The position numbers and the translations under genes are program-made. From positions 20,921 to 84,920 of the forward strand of contig NZ_FOFJ01000018.1 in the NCBI RefSeq assembly GCF_900110885.1: DNA of 64,000 nt, in the 5' to 3' direction. The notes beneath the pieces were generated by a model. The model was not told where the DNA came from. It searched no databases and worked only from the letters and a program-made list of their open reading frames with translations. Source of the stretch: Azotobacter beijerinckii. Lineage in GTDB: Bacteria > Pseudomonadota > Gammaproteobacteria > Pseudomonadales > Pseudomonadaceae. Positions 1 to 14,739 of the stretch are shown here, piece after piece. Numbering within the stretch: the stretch's first letter is position 1; every line of letters starts with the position of its first letter.

Positions 1-2558
1 AGTACCTGGGCAGCCAGTACGTGGTGAAGTCGAGCATCGGCCACATCCGTGACCTGCCCACCAGCGGCTCGGCCAGTACCGCCAAGGAGCCGGCCAAGCG
101 CGGCAAGAGCGCGGCCGCGGCCGAGGCGCCGGCGCTGTCGCCCAAGGAGAAGGCCAAGCGCCAGCTGTTCGTGCGCATGGGCGTCGACCCCGAGCACGGC
201 TGGAAGGCTCGCTACGAGATCCTGCCGGGCAAGGAAAAGGTGGTCGACGAGCTGCGCCGTCTGGCTCAGGAAGCCGACACCATCTATCTCGCCACCGACT
301 TGGACCGCGAGGGGGAGGCCATCGCCTGGCACCTGCGCGAATCCATCGGCGGCGACGACAGCCGCTACAAGCGCGTGGTGTTCAACGAGATCACCCAGAA
401 GGCGATCCAGGAAGCCTTCGCCCAGCCCGGCGAGCTGGACATCAACCGGGTCAACGCGCAGCAGGCGCGGCGCTTCCTCGACCGGGTGGTCGGCTACATG
501 GTTTCGCCGCTGCTCTGGCAGAAGATCGCCCGCGGCTTGTCCGCCGGCCGCGTGCAGTCGGTGGCGGTGAAGCTGATCGCCGAGCGCGAGCGGGAAATCC
601 GCGCCTTCATCCCGGAGGAGTTCTGGGAGATCCATGCCGACCTGGGCACCGCCAAGGGCGCCCAGGTGCGCTTCGAGGTGGCCAGGGAGAACGGCGAGGC
701 CTTCCGCCCGCTCAACGAGGCCCAGGCGCTGGCCGCGCTGGAGAAGCTCAAAATCTCCGGCTACACGGTGCTCAAGCGCGAGGACAAGCCGACCCGCAGC
801 AAGCCCTCGGCGCCCTTCATCACCTCGACCCTGCAGCAGGCGGCGAGCAATCGCCTGGGCTTCTCGGTGAAGAAGACCATGATGATGGCCCAGCGCCTGT
901 ACGAGGCCGGCTACATCACCTACATGCGGACCGATTCGACCAACCTCTCGACCGATGCCCTGGAGATGGCCCGCGGTTTCATCGAGAGCGAGTTCGGTGC
1001 GAAATACCTGCCGGCCACGGCGAACATCTACACCAGCAAGGAGGGCGCCCAGGAAGCCCACGAGGCGATCCGCCCCTCCGACGTCAACCTCCGGCCGACC
1101 CAGCTGTCCGGCATGGAGCGCGACGCCGAGCGGCTCTACGAGCTGATCTGGCGCCAGTTCGTCGCCTGCCAGATGCCGCCGGCCGAATACCTGTCGACCA
1201 ACGTCGGCGTCCAGGCCGGCGCCTTCGAACTGCGCGCCAAGGGCCGCATCCTCAAGTTCGACGGCTACACCCGCGTGCTGCCGCAGCTGGTCAAACCCGG
1301 CGAGGACGACGTGCTGCCGGAAATGGGCGAGGGCGAGCGCCTCGACCTGCTCAAGCTCGATCCCAGCCAGCACTTCACCAAGCCGCCGGCGCGCTACAGC
1401 GAGGCCAGCCTGGTCAAGGAGATGGAGAAGCGCGGGATCGGCCGGCCGTCGACCTATGCCGCGATCATCTCCACCATCCAGGAGCGCGGCTACGTGACCC
1501 TGCAGAACCGCCGCTTCCATTCGGAGAAGATGGGCGACATCGTCACCGAGCGACTCGCCGAAAGCTTCGCCAACCTGATGGACTACGGTTTCACCGCCAG
1601 CATGGAGGAGCATCTGGACGACGTCGCCCAAGGCGAGCGCGACTGGAAGCACCTGCTCGACGAGTTCTATGGCGATTTTCGCAAGAAACTCGAGGTCGCC
1701 GAGTCCAGCGAATCGGGCATGCGCGCCAACCAGCCGACCCTGACCGACATTCCCTGCCGCGAATGCGGCCGGCCGATGATGATCCGCACCGCCTCGACCG
1801 GCGTTTTCCTCGGCTGCTCGGGCTACAGCCTGCCGCCCAAGGAGCGCTGCAAGTCGACCCTCAACCTGGTTCCCGGCGACGAGATCGCTGCGGACGACGA
1901 GGGCGAGTCCGAGTCGCTGCTGCTGCGCAACAAGCACCGCTGCCCGAAGTGCGGCACCGCGATGGATGCCTATCTGCTCGACGAGCAGCACAAGCTGCAC
2001 ATCTGCGGCAACAATCCGGACTGCTCCGGCTACGAGATCGAGAAAGGCCAGTACCGCATCAAGGGCTACGAGGGTCCGAGCCTGGAGTGCGACAAGTGCG
2101 GCAGCCAGATGCAGCTCAAGACCGGCCGCTTCGGCAAGTTCTTCGGCTGCACCAACGCCGCCTGCAAGAACACCCGCAAGCTGCTGAAGAGCGGCGAGGC
2201 GGCGCCGCCGAAGATGGATGCGGTGAAGATGCCGGAACTGCGCTGCGAGAAGGTCGACGACGTCTACGTGCTGCGCGACGGCGCCTCCGGCCTGTTCCTC
2301 GCCGCCAGCCAGTTCCCGAAGAACCGCGAAACCCGTGCGCCGCTGGTCCTGGAGCTGCTCCCGCACCGGGACGAGATCGATCCGAAGTACCACTTCCTGC
2401 TGGAGGCGCCGGCCAAGGACCCGGAAGGCCGCCCGGCGGTGATCCGCTACAGCCGCAAGACCAAGGAGCAGTACGTGCAGAGCGAGGTCGAGGGCAAGCC
2501 CAGCGGTTGGCGCGCTTTCTACCAGGAAGGCCGCTGGCAGGTCGAGGACAAGCGCTGA
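1..2558 (+). CDS. topA: DNA topoisomerase I (3' part)
   Basis: Type IA topoisomerase that relaxes negative supercoils. The reading frame is open from the window edge, so the N-terminus lies outside. Visible in order: the rest of the TOPRIM domain with the [12 protein letters not shown] metal-binding motif, the active-site region [10 protein letters not shown] with the catalytic tyrosine, and three C-terminal zinc ribbons (CRECGRPMM...CSGY...[12 protein letters not shown]...C...[11 protein letters not shown]...C...C). About 850 residues are seen, close to the family's usual ~865. It is the first gene of a block that keeps P. aeruginosa order. A G+C hairpin at 2591-2619 without a clear T-run follows it. 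Confidence 0.97.
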   Translation, partial: YLGSQYVVKSSIGHIRDLPTSGSASTAKEPAKRGKSAAAAEAPALSPKEKAKRQLFVRMGVDPEHGWKARYEILPGKEKVVDELRRLAQEADTIYLATDLDREGEAIAWHLRESIGGDDSRYKRVVFNEITQKAIQEAFAQPGELDINRVNAQQARRFLDRVVGYMVSPLLWQKIARGLSAGRVQSVAVKLIAEREREIRAFIPEEFWEIHADLGTAKGAQVRFEVARENGEAFRPLNEAQALAALEKLKISGYTVLKREDKPTRSKPSAPFITSTLQQAASNRLGFSVKKTMMMAQRLYEAGYITYMRTDSTNLSTDALEMARGFIESEFGAKYLPATANIYTSKEGAQEAHEAIRPSDVNLRPTQLSGMERDAERLYELIWRQFVACQMPPAEYLSTNVGVQAGAFELRAKGRILKFDGYTRVLPQLVKPGEDDVLPEMGEGERLDLLKLDPSQHFTKPPARYSEASLVKEMEKRGIGRPSTYAAIISTIQERGYVTLQNRRFHSEKMGDIVTERLAESFANLMDYGFTASMEEHLDDVAQGERDWKHLLDEFYGDFRKKLEVAESSESGMRANQPTLTDIPCRECGRPMMIRTASTGVFLGCSGYSLPPKERCKSTLNLVPGDEIAADDEGESESLLLRNKHRCPKCGTAMDAYLLDEQHKLHICGNNPDCSGYEIEKGQYRIKGYEGPSLECDKCGSQMQLKTGRFGKFFGCTNAACKNTRKLLKSGEAAPPKMDAVKMPELRCEKVDDVYVLRDGASGLFLAASQFPKNRETRAPLVLELLPHRDEIDPKYHFLLEAPAKDPEGRPAVIRYSRKTKEQYVQSEVEGKPSGWRAFYQEGRWQVEDKR

Positions 2559-2691
2559 TCCTGGCCGTTCGCCTCATTTCCCGCCTGCAGGGCACCCGCC
2601 GTCGGGGACGACGGGTGCCGTCCGCGCGGCGGGTCCATACTTGCACCCCGGCCCGGCATATAGTGGCTGTCTCGATCCGGAGGGCGCCGTC

Positions 2692-3216
2692 ATGGCCCAC
2701 GAGTTGTATACCCGTACCAACCAGAAACTCTATTTTGCCGGCCTGGCGCTGGCATCCCTGCGCCAGGCGGAGGAAAGCCGGGCGCTGAATGCCCAGGCGC
2801 AGGCCTTGGCGGAGCGCGAGGCGGTGCTCTTCCACCTGTATGGCGGCCTGCTCGGGTTGTGCCATGAGATCGTCGGTTTCTATCGCCTGCCCGAGGCCGG
2901 AGCGCTGCAGGTCGAGCGCTTCCTGAATGCCGAACTGTTGAGCGCGGCCCCCAGTCCGGAATTGGCGGAGCTGGTGGAGCTGGCCGGCCAGTCGGAAACC
3001 TGGCTGGCGCAGCTGCTGGCCGAATACGCCCGGCTGTTCCTGCCGCCGCAGGCGCCCAAGAGGGCCAAGGCCGATCCTCGGCTGCCGCTGATCGAGGCGG
3101 TCAGCCTGGATGAGGAGGAAGAGGCACCGGCCCTGAGCGCCGCGCAGCTGGAGGCATGGCGCCAGCAGCTCAAGGAGCTGGCGCTGCGTTTTCGCGAGTC
3201 CCTGACCGAGTGCTGA
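2692..3216 (+). CDS. conserved pseudomonad protein (DUF6586-like)
   Basis: A 174-residue protein without signal peptide, beginning MAHELYTRTNQKLYFAG. The ATG at 2692 was chosen because AGGG lies about 8 bases upstream; a longer reading from 2641 has no ribosome site. The protein is largely helical by composition, rich in Ala, Leu and Glu, with an acidic run (DEEEEAP) near residue 143. It sits in the place of PA3010 in P. aeruginosa, between topA and lexA. I know of no demonstrated function and do not assign one. Confidence 0.8.
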   Translation: MAHELYTRTNQKLYFAGLALASLRQAEESRALNAQAQALAEREAVLFHLYGGLLGLCHEIVGFYRLPEAGALQVERFLNAELLSAAPSPELAELVELAGQSETWLAQLLAEYARLFLPPQAPKRAKADPRLPLIEAVSLDEEEEAPALSAAQLEAWRQQLKELALRFRESLTEC

Positions 3217-3332
3217 ACCCGGCGGGAAGCGCGCGAGGCGGGGCTGCCGAGAGGCGTCCGCAGGCGTGCCCAGGGATGCCCGGGGCCGACTGTTACATTA
3301 CAATGCGCGGTCTTCCCCAAGAGCAGAGCCCA

Positions 3333-3566
3333 ATGCCTACGTCCTTTCTCGAAATTGTCGAACTGCCCGATGGGCGCATCGCTTTGCGTCGCGCCGATGA
3401 CGAAGAAGAGCTGGTCGTCCTCGACTTTTCCGAAAGCGCGAAGACCTTCCTGCAGGGCCACCACATCGAGGTGGCCAAGGCCATGCTGAACGTGGGCGTG
3501 CAGATGGCCGGGCGCCTGGCCGAGGGCGACTTCGAGAGCGACGGGCAGCCGCGGATTCTGCACTGA
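3333..3566 (+). CDS. small conserved protein of the topA-lexA interval
   Basis: A 77-residue protein starting MPTSFLEIVELPDGRIALRR. It is acidic, with a DDEEELVVLDFS segment, and ends 46 bases before the convergent stop of lexA. The ATG at 3333 matches the start expected for the pseudomonad homologue (position of PA3009); the upstream GAGCAGAG is only a weak ribosome site. Coding is supported by its position and by the balanced composition of the protein compared with the arginine-rich translations of the other frames. Function unknown. Confidence 0.75.
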   Translation: MPTSFLEIVELPDGRIALRRADDEEELVVLDFSESAKTFLQGHHIEVAKAMLNVGVQMAGRLAEGDFESDGQPRILH

Positions 3567-3612
3567 ATACGGGGGCACCCGCGGGCGGACGCCTGCCGGT
3601 CCGCCGTTCTTC

Positions 3613-4221
3613 CTAGCGGCGTATCACGCCGACACTCAATCCTTCGATGGTCAGGTCCTGCTCGTTCAGATCGATCTCGAGCGGAGCGAACTCGGGATTT
3701 TCGGCGATCAGCCAGACCTTGTCTCCTTCGCGCTTGAAGCGCTTCACCGTGACCTCGTCGTTGAGGCGCGCCACCACGATCTGGCCGTTGTGTGCCTCGC
3801 GGCAGGTGTGCACGGCCAGCAGGTCGCCGTCGTAGATGCCGATGCCCTTCATGCTCATGCCGCGCACCCGCAGCAGGTAGTCGGCGCGAGGGTGGAAGAA
3901 GTCGGGACTGATCCTGCAGGTCTCCTCGATGTGCTGCTGGGCGAGGATCGGTGCGCCGGCCGCGACCCGGCCGACGATGGGTAGGCTGGCCGGTTCGCCG
4001 TCGGCTTCGCTGCCGGGGATGCGGATGCCGCGGGAGGCGCCCGGGGTCATTTCGATCGCGCCCTTGCGCGCCATCGCCTTGAGGTGCTCTTCTGCCGCAT
4101 TGGGCGATTTGAAGCCGAGCTCCCTGGCGATCTCCGCCCGGGTCGGTGGGTAGCCGTTATCTTCCAGGCAGCGCTTGATGACGGCGAGGATTTCGACTTG
4201 GCGAGGCGTCAGTTTGGACAT
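3613..4221 (-). CDS. lexA: LexA SOS repressor
   Basis: Represses the SOS regulon and cleaves itself when RecA filaments form. The 202-residue protein has the usual length. The winged HTH spans about residues 28-55 ([20 protein letters not shown]). The cleavage site is Ala88-Gly89 in [11 protein letters not shown], and the Ser-Lys dyad is Ser123 (RGMSMKG) and Lys160 (DEVTVKRF). Two LexA boxes lie directly upstream, so it is autoregulated. In P. aeruginosa sulA follows lexA in the same operon; here lexA runs straight into a convergent unrelated gene and no sulA is present. Confidence 0.97.
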   Translation of the reverse strand: MSKLTPRQVEILAVIKRCLEDNGYPPTRAEIARELGFKSPNAAEEHLKAMARKGAIEMTPGASRGIRIPGSEADGEPASLPIVGRVAAGAPILAQQHIEETCRISPDFFHPRADYLLRVRGMSMKGIGIYDGDLLAVHTCREAHNGQIVVARLNDEVTVKRFKREGDKVWLIAENPEFAPLEIDLNEQDLTIEGLSVGVIRR

Positions 4222-4231
4222 GGGGGCTGCT

Positions 4232-4247
4232 CTGTATTTTTATCCAG
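4232..4247 (-). promoter_or_regulatory. LexA box 1 (SOS operator)
   Basis: CTGTATTTTTATCCAG fits CTG-N10-CAG with an AT-rich core. It starts 11 bases upstream of the lexA start codon at 4221, so LexA bound here would block its own transcription. Confidence 0.85.
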
Positions 4248-4250
4248 GTC

Positions 4251-4266
4251 CTGGGATTGTATACAG
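4251..4266 (-). promoter_or_regulatory. LexA box 2 (SOS operator)
   Basis: CTGGGATTGTATACAG also fits CTG-N10-CAG and lies 3 bases beyond box 1, giving a tandem pair like that of E. coli lexA. One half is well conserved (TATACAG), the other less so. Confidence 0.78.
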
Positions 4267-4384
4267 CAAGGCCCGGCTTGCAACCTCCCGGCGCGGCGAC
4301 GGGGCGATCCCGCGCAGTCCGGCGTTCGAATTGCAATACAATGACGGGTAAAAAATGACAGGGTTGTCACCCGGCGGAGGATGC

Positions 4385-5122
4385 ATGCCCCACTCGGAAA
4401 CCGTCGAGCGCATCTTGGATGCAGCGGAGCAGCTGTTCGCGGAGCGGGGGTTCGCCGAAACCTCGTTGCGGCTGATCACCAGCAAGGCCGATGTCAATCT
4501 GGCGGCGGTGAACTATCACTTCGGCTCGAAGAGCGCGCTCATCGAGGCGGTCTTTTCCCGGGTGCTCGGCCCGTTCTGCGCCAGTCTGGAGCGCGAGCTG
4601 GACCGTCGCCAGGCCAGTCCGGAAGGCGGCATGGGCCTGGAGGAGCTGCTGGAGGTCACCATCGAGCAAGTGCAGTCGGCCCGTTTGTGCAGCGGTGGCG
4701 ACCTGGCCACCTTCATGCGCCTGCTCGGCCTGGCCTTGAGCCAGGAGCACGGGCATCTGCGGCGTTACCTCGAGGATATGTACGGCAAGCTCTTCCGGCG
4801 CTACCTGCTCCTGCTGCAGGAGGCGGTGCCGCGGATTCCGCCGCTGGAGCTGTTCTGGCGCACCCATTTCATGCTCGGTGCGGCGATCTTCAGCCTGTCC
4901 GGGATCGATACGCTGCGTGCCTTCGCCGAGGAGCGCTTCGGCGTGCAGACCTCCAGCGAACAGGCGATGCGCCTGCTGGTGCCCTTTCTGGCCGCCGGCA
5001 TGCGGGCGGAGAGCGCCCTGCGCGACCCGCAACTGGCCGTTGCCCAGCCCAGGCCGCGCGCCAAGGTGGCGGTATCCGCGGCCTGTGTGGCCCGTCCCGT
5101 CCTGCCCGATGCGGACGAATAG
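4385..5122 (+). CDS. psrA: TetR-family regulator PsrA
   Basis: A fatty-acid-responsive TetR repressor/activator which in Pseudomonas controls rpoS and beta-oxidation genes. The 245-residue protein begins MPHSETVERILDAAEQLFAERG, and the N-terminal HTH (ETSLRLITSKADVNLAAVNYHF, residues about 22-43) is nearly identical to that remembered for PsrA. The ATG at 4385 follows CGGAGG by 4 bases; an in-frame ATG ten codons earlier would add residues absent from PsrA. It lies divergent from lexA, as in P. aeruginosa. I do not see a clear CAAAC...GTTTG PsrA box in the 120 bases upstream. Confidence 0.92.
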   Translation: MPHSETVERILDAAEQLFAERGFAETSLRLITSKADVNLAAVNYHFGSKSALIEAVFSRVLGPFCASLERELDRRQASPEGGMGLEELLEVTIEQVQSARLCSGGDLATFMRLLGLALSQEHGHLRRYLEDMYGKLFRRYLLLLQEAVPRIPPLELFWRTHFMLGAAIFSLSGIDTLRAFAEERFGVQTSSEQAMRLLVPFLAAGMRAESALRDPQLAVAQPRPRAKVAVSAACVARPVLPDADE

Positions 5123-5156
5123 GCGGCGTCGCCCCGATCGGCTAAGCTAGCCGCCC

Positions 5157-5681
5157 ATGCGACCTCTCGATTTTCTCCATATCTCCCTGGCGGACCAGGC
5201 GCTGTACGGCTTTGCCGACGGCCAACTGGTCCTGCGTCTGGCGGTTTCCACCGCCCTGAACGGCCCCGGCGAGCAGTCCGGCTCCGGCTGCACGCCGCGC
5301 GGGCTGCATCGGGTGCGGGCGAGGATCGGCGAGGGGTTGCCCGCAGGAGCGGTGCTGCGTGGGCGACGTTGGACCGGCGAGATCTGGACGCCGCAGCTGC
5401 ACGAGGCCTTTCCCGGGCGCGACTGGATCCTCACCCGGATTCTCTGGCTGAGCGGTTGCGAAGTCGGGCGAAACCGGCTCGGCGCGGTCGACACCTTCCG
5501 CCGCTACATCTACCTCCATGGCACGCCCGACAGCGAGCCCATGGGAGTACCGCGTTCCCACGGCTGCGTGCGCCTGCGCAACGCCGACCTGCTGGAGCTC
5601 TACCCGCGCGTGCCTCTGCACTGCCGCGTGCGGATCGAAGAAGCGCCGTGCCCCGGCTGGGCGATGGCCGATCTCACTTAA
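5157..5681 (+). CDS. L,D-transpeptidase (YkuD domain) family protein
   Basis: A 174-residue YkuD-family protein. The motif is complete: His121 in YLHGTPD and SHGCVRLRNADL with His135 and the catalytic Cys137. Enzymes of this fold crosslink peptidoglycan or attach proteins to it. No signal peptide or membrane segment can be seen at the N-terminus (MRPLDFLHISLADQALYG), which is odd for an enzyme acting in the periplasm; short homologues of this kind occur in other pseudomonads. The ATG starts 34 bases after psrA and the gene ends 9 bases before nagZ, a muropeptide-recycling gene, which fits a cell-wall role. Confidence 0.85.
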   Translation: MRPLDFLHISLADQALYGFADGQLVLRLAVSTALNGPGEQSGSGCTPRGLHRVRARIGEGLPAGAVLRGRRWTGEIWTPQLHEAFPGRDWILTRILWLSGCEVGRNRLGAVDTFRRYIYLHGTPDSEPMGVPRSHGCVRLRNADLLELYPRVPLHCRVRIEEAPCPGWAMADLT

Positions 5682-5690
5682 GGATTTTCC

Positions 5691-6689
5691 ATGCAAGGCT
5701 CTTTGATGCTGGACATCGCCGGCACCTGGCTGACCGCCGAGGATCGCCGCCTGCTGCGCCAGCCCGAGGTGGGCGGCCTGATCCTGTTCGCCCGCAATAT
5801 CGAGCACCCCGTCCAGGTTCGCGAACTCTGCGCGGCGATCCGTGCCGTGCGTCCCGATCTGCTGCTCGCCGTGGACCAAGAGGGCGGCCGCGTGCAGCGC
5901 CTGCGCCAGGGCTTCGTCCGTCTGCCGGCGATGGGCGCGCTGGCCGGCCACGACGAGGCCGAGCGGCTGGCCGAGGCGTGCGGCTGGCTGATGGCCAGCG
6001 AGGTGCTGGCGGCGGGGCTCGACTTCAGCTTCGCCCCGGTGCTGGACCTCGACCACGGGCGCAGCGCGGTGATCGGCTCGCGCGCCTTCGGCGGCGATCC
6101 GCTGACGGTCGTCCAACTGGCCGGGGCCTTCATCCGCGGCATGCATGCCGCCGGCATGGCCGCCACCGGCAAGCATTTCCCGGGACATGGCTGGGCGGAG
6201 GCGGACTCCCATGTGGCCATCCCCACCGACGAGCGCAGTCTCGAAGCGATCCGCGGCCAGGATCTGCTGCCCTTCCAGCGCCTTGGCGGGCAGCTGGACG
6301 CGCTGATGCCGGCGCACGTCATCTACCCGCAGGTGGATGCGCAGCCGGCCGGCTTTTCCCGCCGCTGGCTGCAGGACATCCTGCACGGCGAGCTGGGCTT
6401 CGACGGGGTGGTGTTCAGCGACGACCTGTCGATGGCCGGTGCCCAGGTGGCTGGCGATGCGGCGGCGCGGATCGAGGCGGCGCTCGCCGCCGGCTGCGAC
6501 ATGGGGCTGGTGTGCAACGACCGGGCGGCGGCCGAGCTGGCGCTGTCCGCCCTGCAGCGCCTCGGCGCGAAGCCGGCGCCCCGCCTGGCGCGGATGCGCC
6601 GGCGGGCCTTCCCGGGGCTCGACTACAAGCAAAACCCACGCTGGCTGTGCGCGCTCGAGAGTCTGCGCGAGGCCCGGCTGATCGATTGA
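5691..6689 (+). CDS. nagZ: beta-N-acetylhexosaminidase NagZ
   Basis: Cytoplasmic GH3 glucosaminidase of peptidoglycan recycling; it removes GlcNAc from 1,6-anhydro-muropeptides and so influences AmpR-dependent beta-lactamase induction. The 332-residue protein starts MQGSLMLDIAGTWL and carries the KHFPGHG loop with its catalytic histidine and FSDDLSMAGA with the nucleophile aspartate. AAGGA lies before the ATG. It is followed after 9 bases by the purine phosphorylase gene, probably in one transcript. Confidence 0.97.
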   Translation: MQGSLMLDIAGTWLTAEDRRLLRQPEVGGLILFARNIEHPVQVRELCAAIRAVRPDLLLAVDQEGGRVQRLRQGFVRLPAMGALAGHDEAERLAEACGWLMASEVLAAGLDFSFAPVLDLDHGRSAVIGSRAFGGDPLTVVQLAGAFIRGMHAAGMAATGKHFPGHGWAEADSHVAIPTDERSLEAIRGQDLLPFQRLGGQLDALMPAHVIYPQVDAQPAGFSRRWLQDILHGELGFDGVVFSDDLSMAGAQVAGDAAARIEAALAAGCDMGLVCNDRAAAELALSALQRLGAKPAPRLARMRRRAFPGLDYKQNPRWLCALESLREARLID

Positions 6690-7436
<747 letters not shown>

Positions 7437-7457
7437 ATCGGCGCGGCGTGCAAATGA

Positions 7458-7481
7458 AAAGGACCGCCGCGGCGGTCCTTT
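7458..7481. terminator. bidirectional intrinsic terminator
   Basis: A perfect palindrome, AAAGGACCGCCG followed by its complement, with an A-run on one side and a T-run on the other. It lies between the converging phosphorylase and csiV-like genes and can stop transcripts on both strands. Confidence 0.9.
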
Positions 7482-7500
7482 TTCGTTTGCGGGGGGATCG

Positions 7501-8025
7501 TCAGAGCGGGTTCACCCGGATCAGCAGGCCCAGGTTGCCGTGATCGAGAAAGGTCAGCTGTCCGGCGGACAGGCGGCTCGTCTGTTTCAGGCGCTCGCTG
7601 CCGGCGAGAAAGCCGGTGTTGTCGAAGCGATTGATCCAGAACTCCGCCGCGACATCCAGGTAGCGGCCCTGGGTCAGGCTCAGCGTGCCCTCGATGGGGA
7701 AGTGACCGTGACGCTCCTTGCCGACGCTCAGCGCCATCCGGTTCGGCGCAGCGCCCAGCTGTTGTTGCCAGGCCTGGTGCAGCAGCACCTGGTACCCCTC
7801 GGCAGCGGACAGCTTGGCCGCCTGCTCCTCCAGGGCCGGTGTCCGGCGGTTGGTGTCGTTGAGGGCCTGCGCCCCGGCCGCCCAGTTCTCCGCCGGCGGC
7901 TGGCCGGCCGGCAGCGGATCGCCGGGTTGGCGGAACAGGATCAGTTCGACCTGATAGAGCCCCTCGGCAAACGTGGACGAGGCGAGCAGGGCGAACAGTA
8001 GGGGAAGTAGGCGTAGCGCACGCAT
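7501..8025 (-). CDS. CsiV-family periplasmic protein
   Basis: A 174-residue protein with a signal peptide (MRALRLLPLLFALLASSTFA, probable cut after TFA). The start GLYQVELILFRQ and the C-terminal LTFLDHGNLGLLIRVNPL resemble the CsiV family, whose Vibrio member binds peptidoglycan and affects cell-wall synthesis. It occupies the position of PA3003. The ATG at 8025 is 11 bases after the mfd stop, so it is probably cotranscribed with mfd. The open frame extends much further upstream inside mfd, but that part is a shadow. The role in this organism is unknown. Confidence 0.82.
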   Translation of the reverse strand: MRALRLLPLLFALLASSTFAEGLYQVELILFRQPGDPLPAGQPPAENWAAGAQALNDTNRRTPALEEQAAKLSAAEGYQVLLHQAWQQQLGAAPNRMALSVGKERHGHFPIEGTLSLTQGRYLDVAAEFWINRFDNTGFLAGSERLKQTSRLSAGQLTFLDHGNLGLLIRVNPL

Positions 8026-8036
8026 GGAGTCTGTCC

Positions 8037-11483
<3,447 letters not shown>

Positions 11484-11641
11484 GGGGAGGCGTGGCTCCG
11501 GGGGAGAATTGATATCCGGTCGATTGTAACTATCCGCGCGCTTTGCTGTCAGTGTTTCGTCCGCTGCAGATTGCCGACCCGTGTTGGCGTCGTCATAATG
11601 TAGCCATTTTTGTCAGCCCCTACATGTGGAAGGTATCACCC

Positions 11642-13090
11642 GTGAGTCAGAAGCCCGACCAGTGTCTTGGTGAATGGATTGATCGTGAGGCTCTCGCTGA
11701 GGCGATGATCCCGCTGATTGGCCAGCTCTATCGCAACAGCAATGTGGTGACCTCGATCTTCGGCCGCAGCCTGATCAACCGATCCGTGATTGCGATCCTC
11801 AAGGCCCACCGTTTCGCCCGTCACCGCCAGAGCGACGAATGCGAGCTGTCGGTGCACGATACCTTCCCGATCCTCAAGGCCATGAGCGAGCTGAAGCTCG
11901 GTGCCGCCTCGGTCGATCTGGGCAAGATGGTCGGCAAGTACAAGGAGGGCGCCGCCGGTCGTTCCGTCGAGCAGTTCGTCCGCGACGAGCTGGCCGACGT
12001 GGTCGGCAAGCAGAGCACCCAGCAGCACAAGGGCGTCGACGTGGTGCTGTACGGCTTCGGCCGCATCGGTCGCCTGCTGGCGCGCATCCTGATCCAGAAG
12101 ACCGGCGGCGGCGACGGCCTGCGCCTGCGTGCCATCGTCGTGCGCAAGGGCGCCGACAACGACCTGGCCAAGCGCGCCAGCCTGCTGCGTCGCGACTCGG
12201 TGCATGGCCCGTTCGACGGTACCATCACCATGGACGAGGAGAACAACACCATCCTCGCCAACGGCAACCTGATCCAGGTGATCTACTCCAACGATCCGAC
12301 CACCGTCGACTACACCCAGTACGGCATCCAGGATGCCATCGTGGTGGACAACACCGGCAAGTGGCGCGATGCCGAGGGGCTCGGCCAGCACCTGAAGTGC
12401 CCGGGTGCCGCCCGCGTGGTGCTGACCGCTCCGGGCAAGGGCGCGCTGAAGAACATCGTGCACGGTATCAACCATCGCGAGATCACCGACGAGGACAAGA
12501 TCGTCTCCGCGGCGTCCTGCACCACCAACGCCATCGTGCCGGTGCTGAAGGCGGTGAACGACAAGTTCGGCATTGCCAACGGTCACGTGGAGACCGTGCA
12601 CTCTTACACCAACGACCAGAATCTGATCGACAACTTCCACAAGGGCAGCCGCCGTGGCCGCAGTGCCCCGCTGAACATGGTGATCACCGAGACCGGCGCG
12701 GCCATCGCGGCAGCCAAGGCTCTGCCGGAACTGAAAGGCAAACTGACCGGCAACGCGATCCGTGTGCCGACGCCGAACGTCTCCATGGCGATCCTCAATC
12801 TGAACCTGGAGAAGCCCACCACGCGCGACGAGATCAACGAGTATCTGCGCCAGGTGGCGATGTTCTCCGACCTGCACAAGCAGATCGACTTCGTCAACTC
12901 GTCCGAGGTGGTGTCCACCGACTTCGTCGGCTCCCGCCATGCTGGCGTGGTGGACGCCGAAGCAACCATCTGCACCGACAATCGTGTCGTGCTCTACGTC
13001 TGGTACGACAACGAGTTCGGCTACAGCTGCCAGGTGGTACGCGTGCTGGAGGAGATGGCAGGAGTCAATCCGCTGGCCTTCCCGCGCTGA
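11642..13090 (+). CDS. glyceraldehyde-3-phosphate dehydrogenase with N-terminal extension
   Basis: Oxidises glyceraldehyde-3-phosphate with NAD(P). From the GTG at 11642 (GGAAGG upstream; an in-frame ATG at 11624 is an alternative) the protein has 482 residues against the usual ~335. The NAD-binding motif VVLYGFGRIGRLLARIL begins near residue 135, and the catalytic cysteine is Cys293 in SAASCTTNAIVP. The first ~130 residues (LGEWIDREALAEAMIPLIGQLYRN...) are a helical extension also found in the P. aeruginosa homologue PA3001. What the extension does is unknown to me. A strong terminator follows. Confidence 0.95.
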   Translation: MSQKPDQCLGEWIDREALAEAMIPLIGQLYRNSNVVTSIFGRSLINRSVIAILKAHRFARHRQSDECELSVHDTFPILKAMSELKLGAASVDLGKMVGKYKEGAAGRSVEQFVRDELADVVGKQSTQQHKGVDVVLYGFGRIGRLLARILIQKTGGGDGLRLRAIVVRKGADNDLAKRASLLRRDSVHGPFDGTITMDEENNTILANGNLIQVIYSNDPTTVDYTQYGIQDAIVVDNTGKWRDAEGLGQHLKCPGAARVVLTAPGKGALKNIVHGINHREITDEDKIVSAASCTTNAIVPVLKAVNDKFGIANGHVETVHSYTNDQNLIDNFHKGSRRGRSAPLNMVITETGAAIAAAKALPELKGKLTGNAIRVPTPNVSMAILNLNLEKPTTRDEINEYLRQVAMFSDLHKQIDFVNSSEVVSTDFVGSRHAGVVDAEATICTDNRVVLYVWYDNEFGYSCQVVRVLEEMAGVNPLAFPR

Positions 13091-13107
13091 TCGTTGCACC
13101 GACCGCC

Positions 13108-13135
13108 AAAACGGGAGCCCCAGGGCTCCCGTTTT
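13108..13135 (+). terminator. intrinsic terminator of the GAPDH gene
   Basis: AAAACGGGAGCCC and its exact complement are separated by 2 bases and end in a T-run. The hairpin lies 18 bases after the GAPDH stop. Confidence 0.92.
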
Positions 13136-13235
13136 AGTTTTCTGTTCCAGATCTTCCGCGACCGCTTGCAGCGCTGTGCAGGGCATGGACGGGAGATTTC
13201 CTTTCAAGAAAACATAAAAAAAACAAGCCCTTGGG

Positions 13236-14736
<1,501 letters not shown>

Positions 14737-14739
14737 TTG

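Noticed and set aside
2591..2619. Hairpin after topA as a terminator
   Set aside because: The stem is good but there is no T-run, so it was only mentioned under topA.
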